Below, in pieces: positions 5,465 to 5,610 of a stretch of DNA of 5,610 nt. Under the pieces are notes generated by a model that made no database searches, was not told the origin of the DNA, and saw nothing but the letters and a program-made list of their open reading frames with translations. Position 1 is the first letter of the stretch. The number at the start of each line of letters is the position of its first letter. Location of the stretch: assembly GCA_030642325.1 (NCBI GenBank), contig DAOWNY010000122.1, positions 1 through 5,610 of the forward strand, given 5' to 3'. Source of the DNA: Deltaproteobacteria bacterium (lineage in GTDB: Bacteria; Desulfobacterota; DAOWNY01). Position numbers and translations under genes: made by a program.

Positions 5465-5610
5465 TTATGAGAACTTCAAGATGCCGGCAACGACGGGAAA
5501 TAACTTTTCCCAGTCTCTTTTCATGGTCTTTATATAATTGATCTGCTCCTCGGTCAAATCGGTTGCCAAAAGCAGTTCGGAACAATTTATCACTTCCCTA
5601 AGGAAAGCAT
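5465..5610 (-). pseudogene. Histidine kinase fragment, cut off within HisKA; 5' end beyond the right edge
   Basis: The minus-strand frame entering at 5608 gives 47 residues to a TAA at 5467-5465. The stretch SELLLATDLTEEQINYIKTM (10-29) and the end VVAGILKFS match the second part of HisKA domains of hybrid kinases, where the pattern is ELLLATDLTEEQ...INDILDFSKIEAG. By this alignment the phosphorylated histidine lies about four residues beyond the right edge. The product stops exactly where family members go on with KIEAG and then an ATPase domain, and the stop is immediately followed by repeat-like DNA (5464 downward). It is probably a kinase gene broken by insertion or rearrangement. Alternatively it is a second natural HisKA protein without ATPase. 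The first 5' part is not visible, so its start and sensor are unknown. Confidence 0.6.

Noticed and set aside
5310..5585. A 91-codon minus-strand open frame
   Set aside because: Its first half is a shadow of the HisKA fragment, which has recognisable family sequence in another frame, and its second half crosses the inverted-repeat arm.

Overview
The window looks like accessory or intergenic-rich chromosomal DNA from a Gram-negative bacterium of moderate GC. The evidence is a long tetratricopeptide (TPR) protein with a secretion signal, and two-component proteins of the kind abundant in anaerobic deltaproteobacteria (Desulfobacterota) and related phyla. The phylum is a guess. No rRNA, tRNA, CRISPR array or transposase gene was seen.

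Layout. (1) Positions 1-1814, minus strand: most of a secreted TPR protein whose 3' end lies beyond the left edge. (2) 1827-2475: a long non-coding gap between divergent genes, holding a structured repeat (copy 1, 1935-2094, edge extending to 2114) and two further hairpins. (3) 2476-3153, plus strand: a protein with a histidine-kinase phosphoacceptor (HisKA) domain but no ATPase domain. (4) 3196-3534, plus strand: a one-domain STAS protein of the anti-sigma-factor-antagonist type, 42 bases downstream and probably in the same operon. (5) 3535-3786: a gap between convergent genes with a strong nested hairpin. (6) 3787-4995, minus strand: a complete REC-HisKA-HATPase kinase. (7) 4996-5464: non-coding DNA with repeat copy 2 (5127-5289) and flanking inverted repeats. 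(8) 5465-5610, minus strand: the tail of another histidine kinase, cut off inside its HisKA domain at the point where repeat-like DNA begins.

The three complete signalling genes (2476-4995) lie between two direct copies of the same ~160-bp heptamer-rich element, about 90% identical. The inner edges of the two copies also form inverted repeats. The block therefore looks like a signalling cassette bounded by repeats. An attractive but unproven idea is that the kinase with ATPase (3787-4995) phosphorylates or pairs with the ATPase-less HisKA protein, and that the STAS protein passes the signal to a partner-switching or scaffold partner encoded elsewhere.
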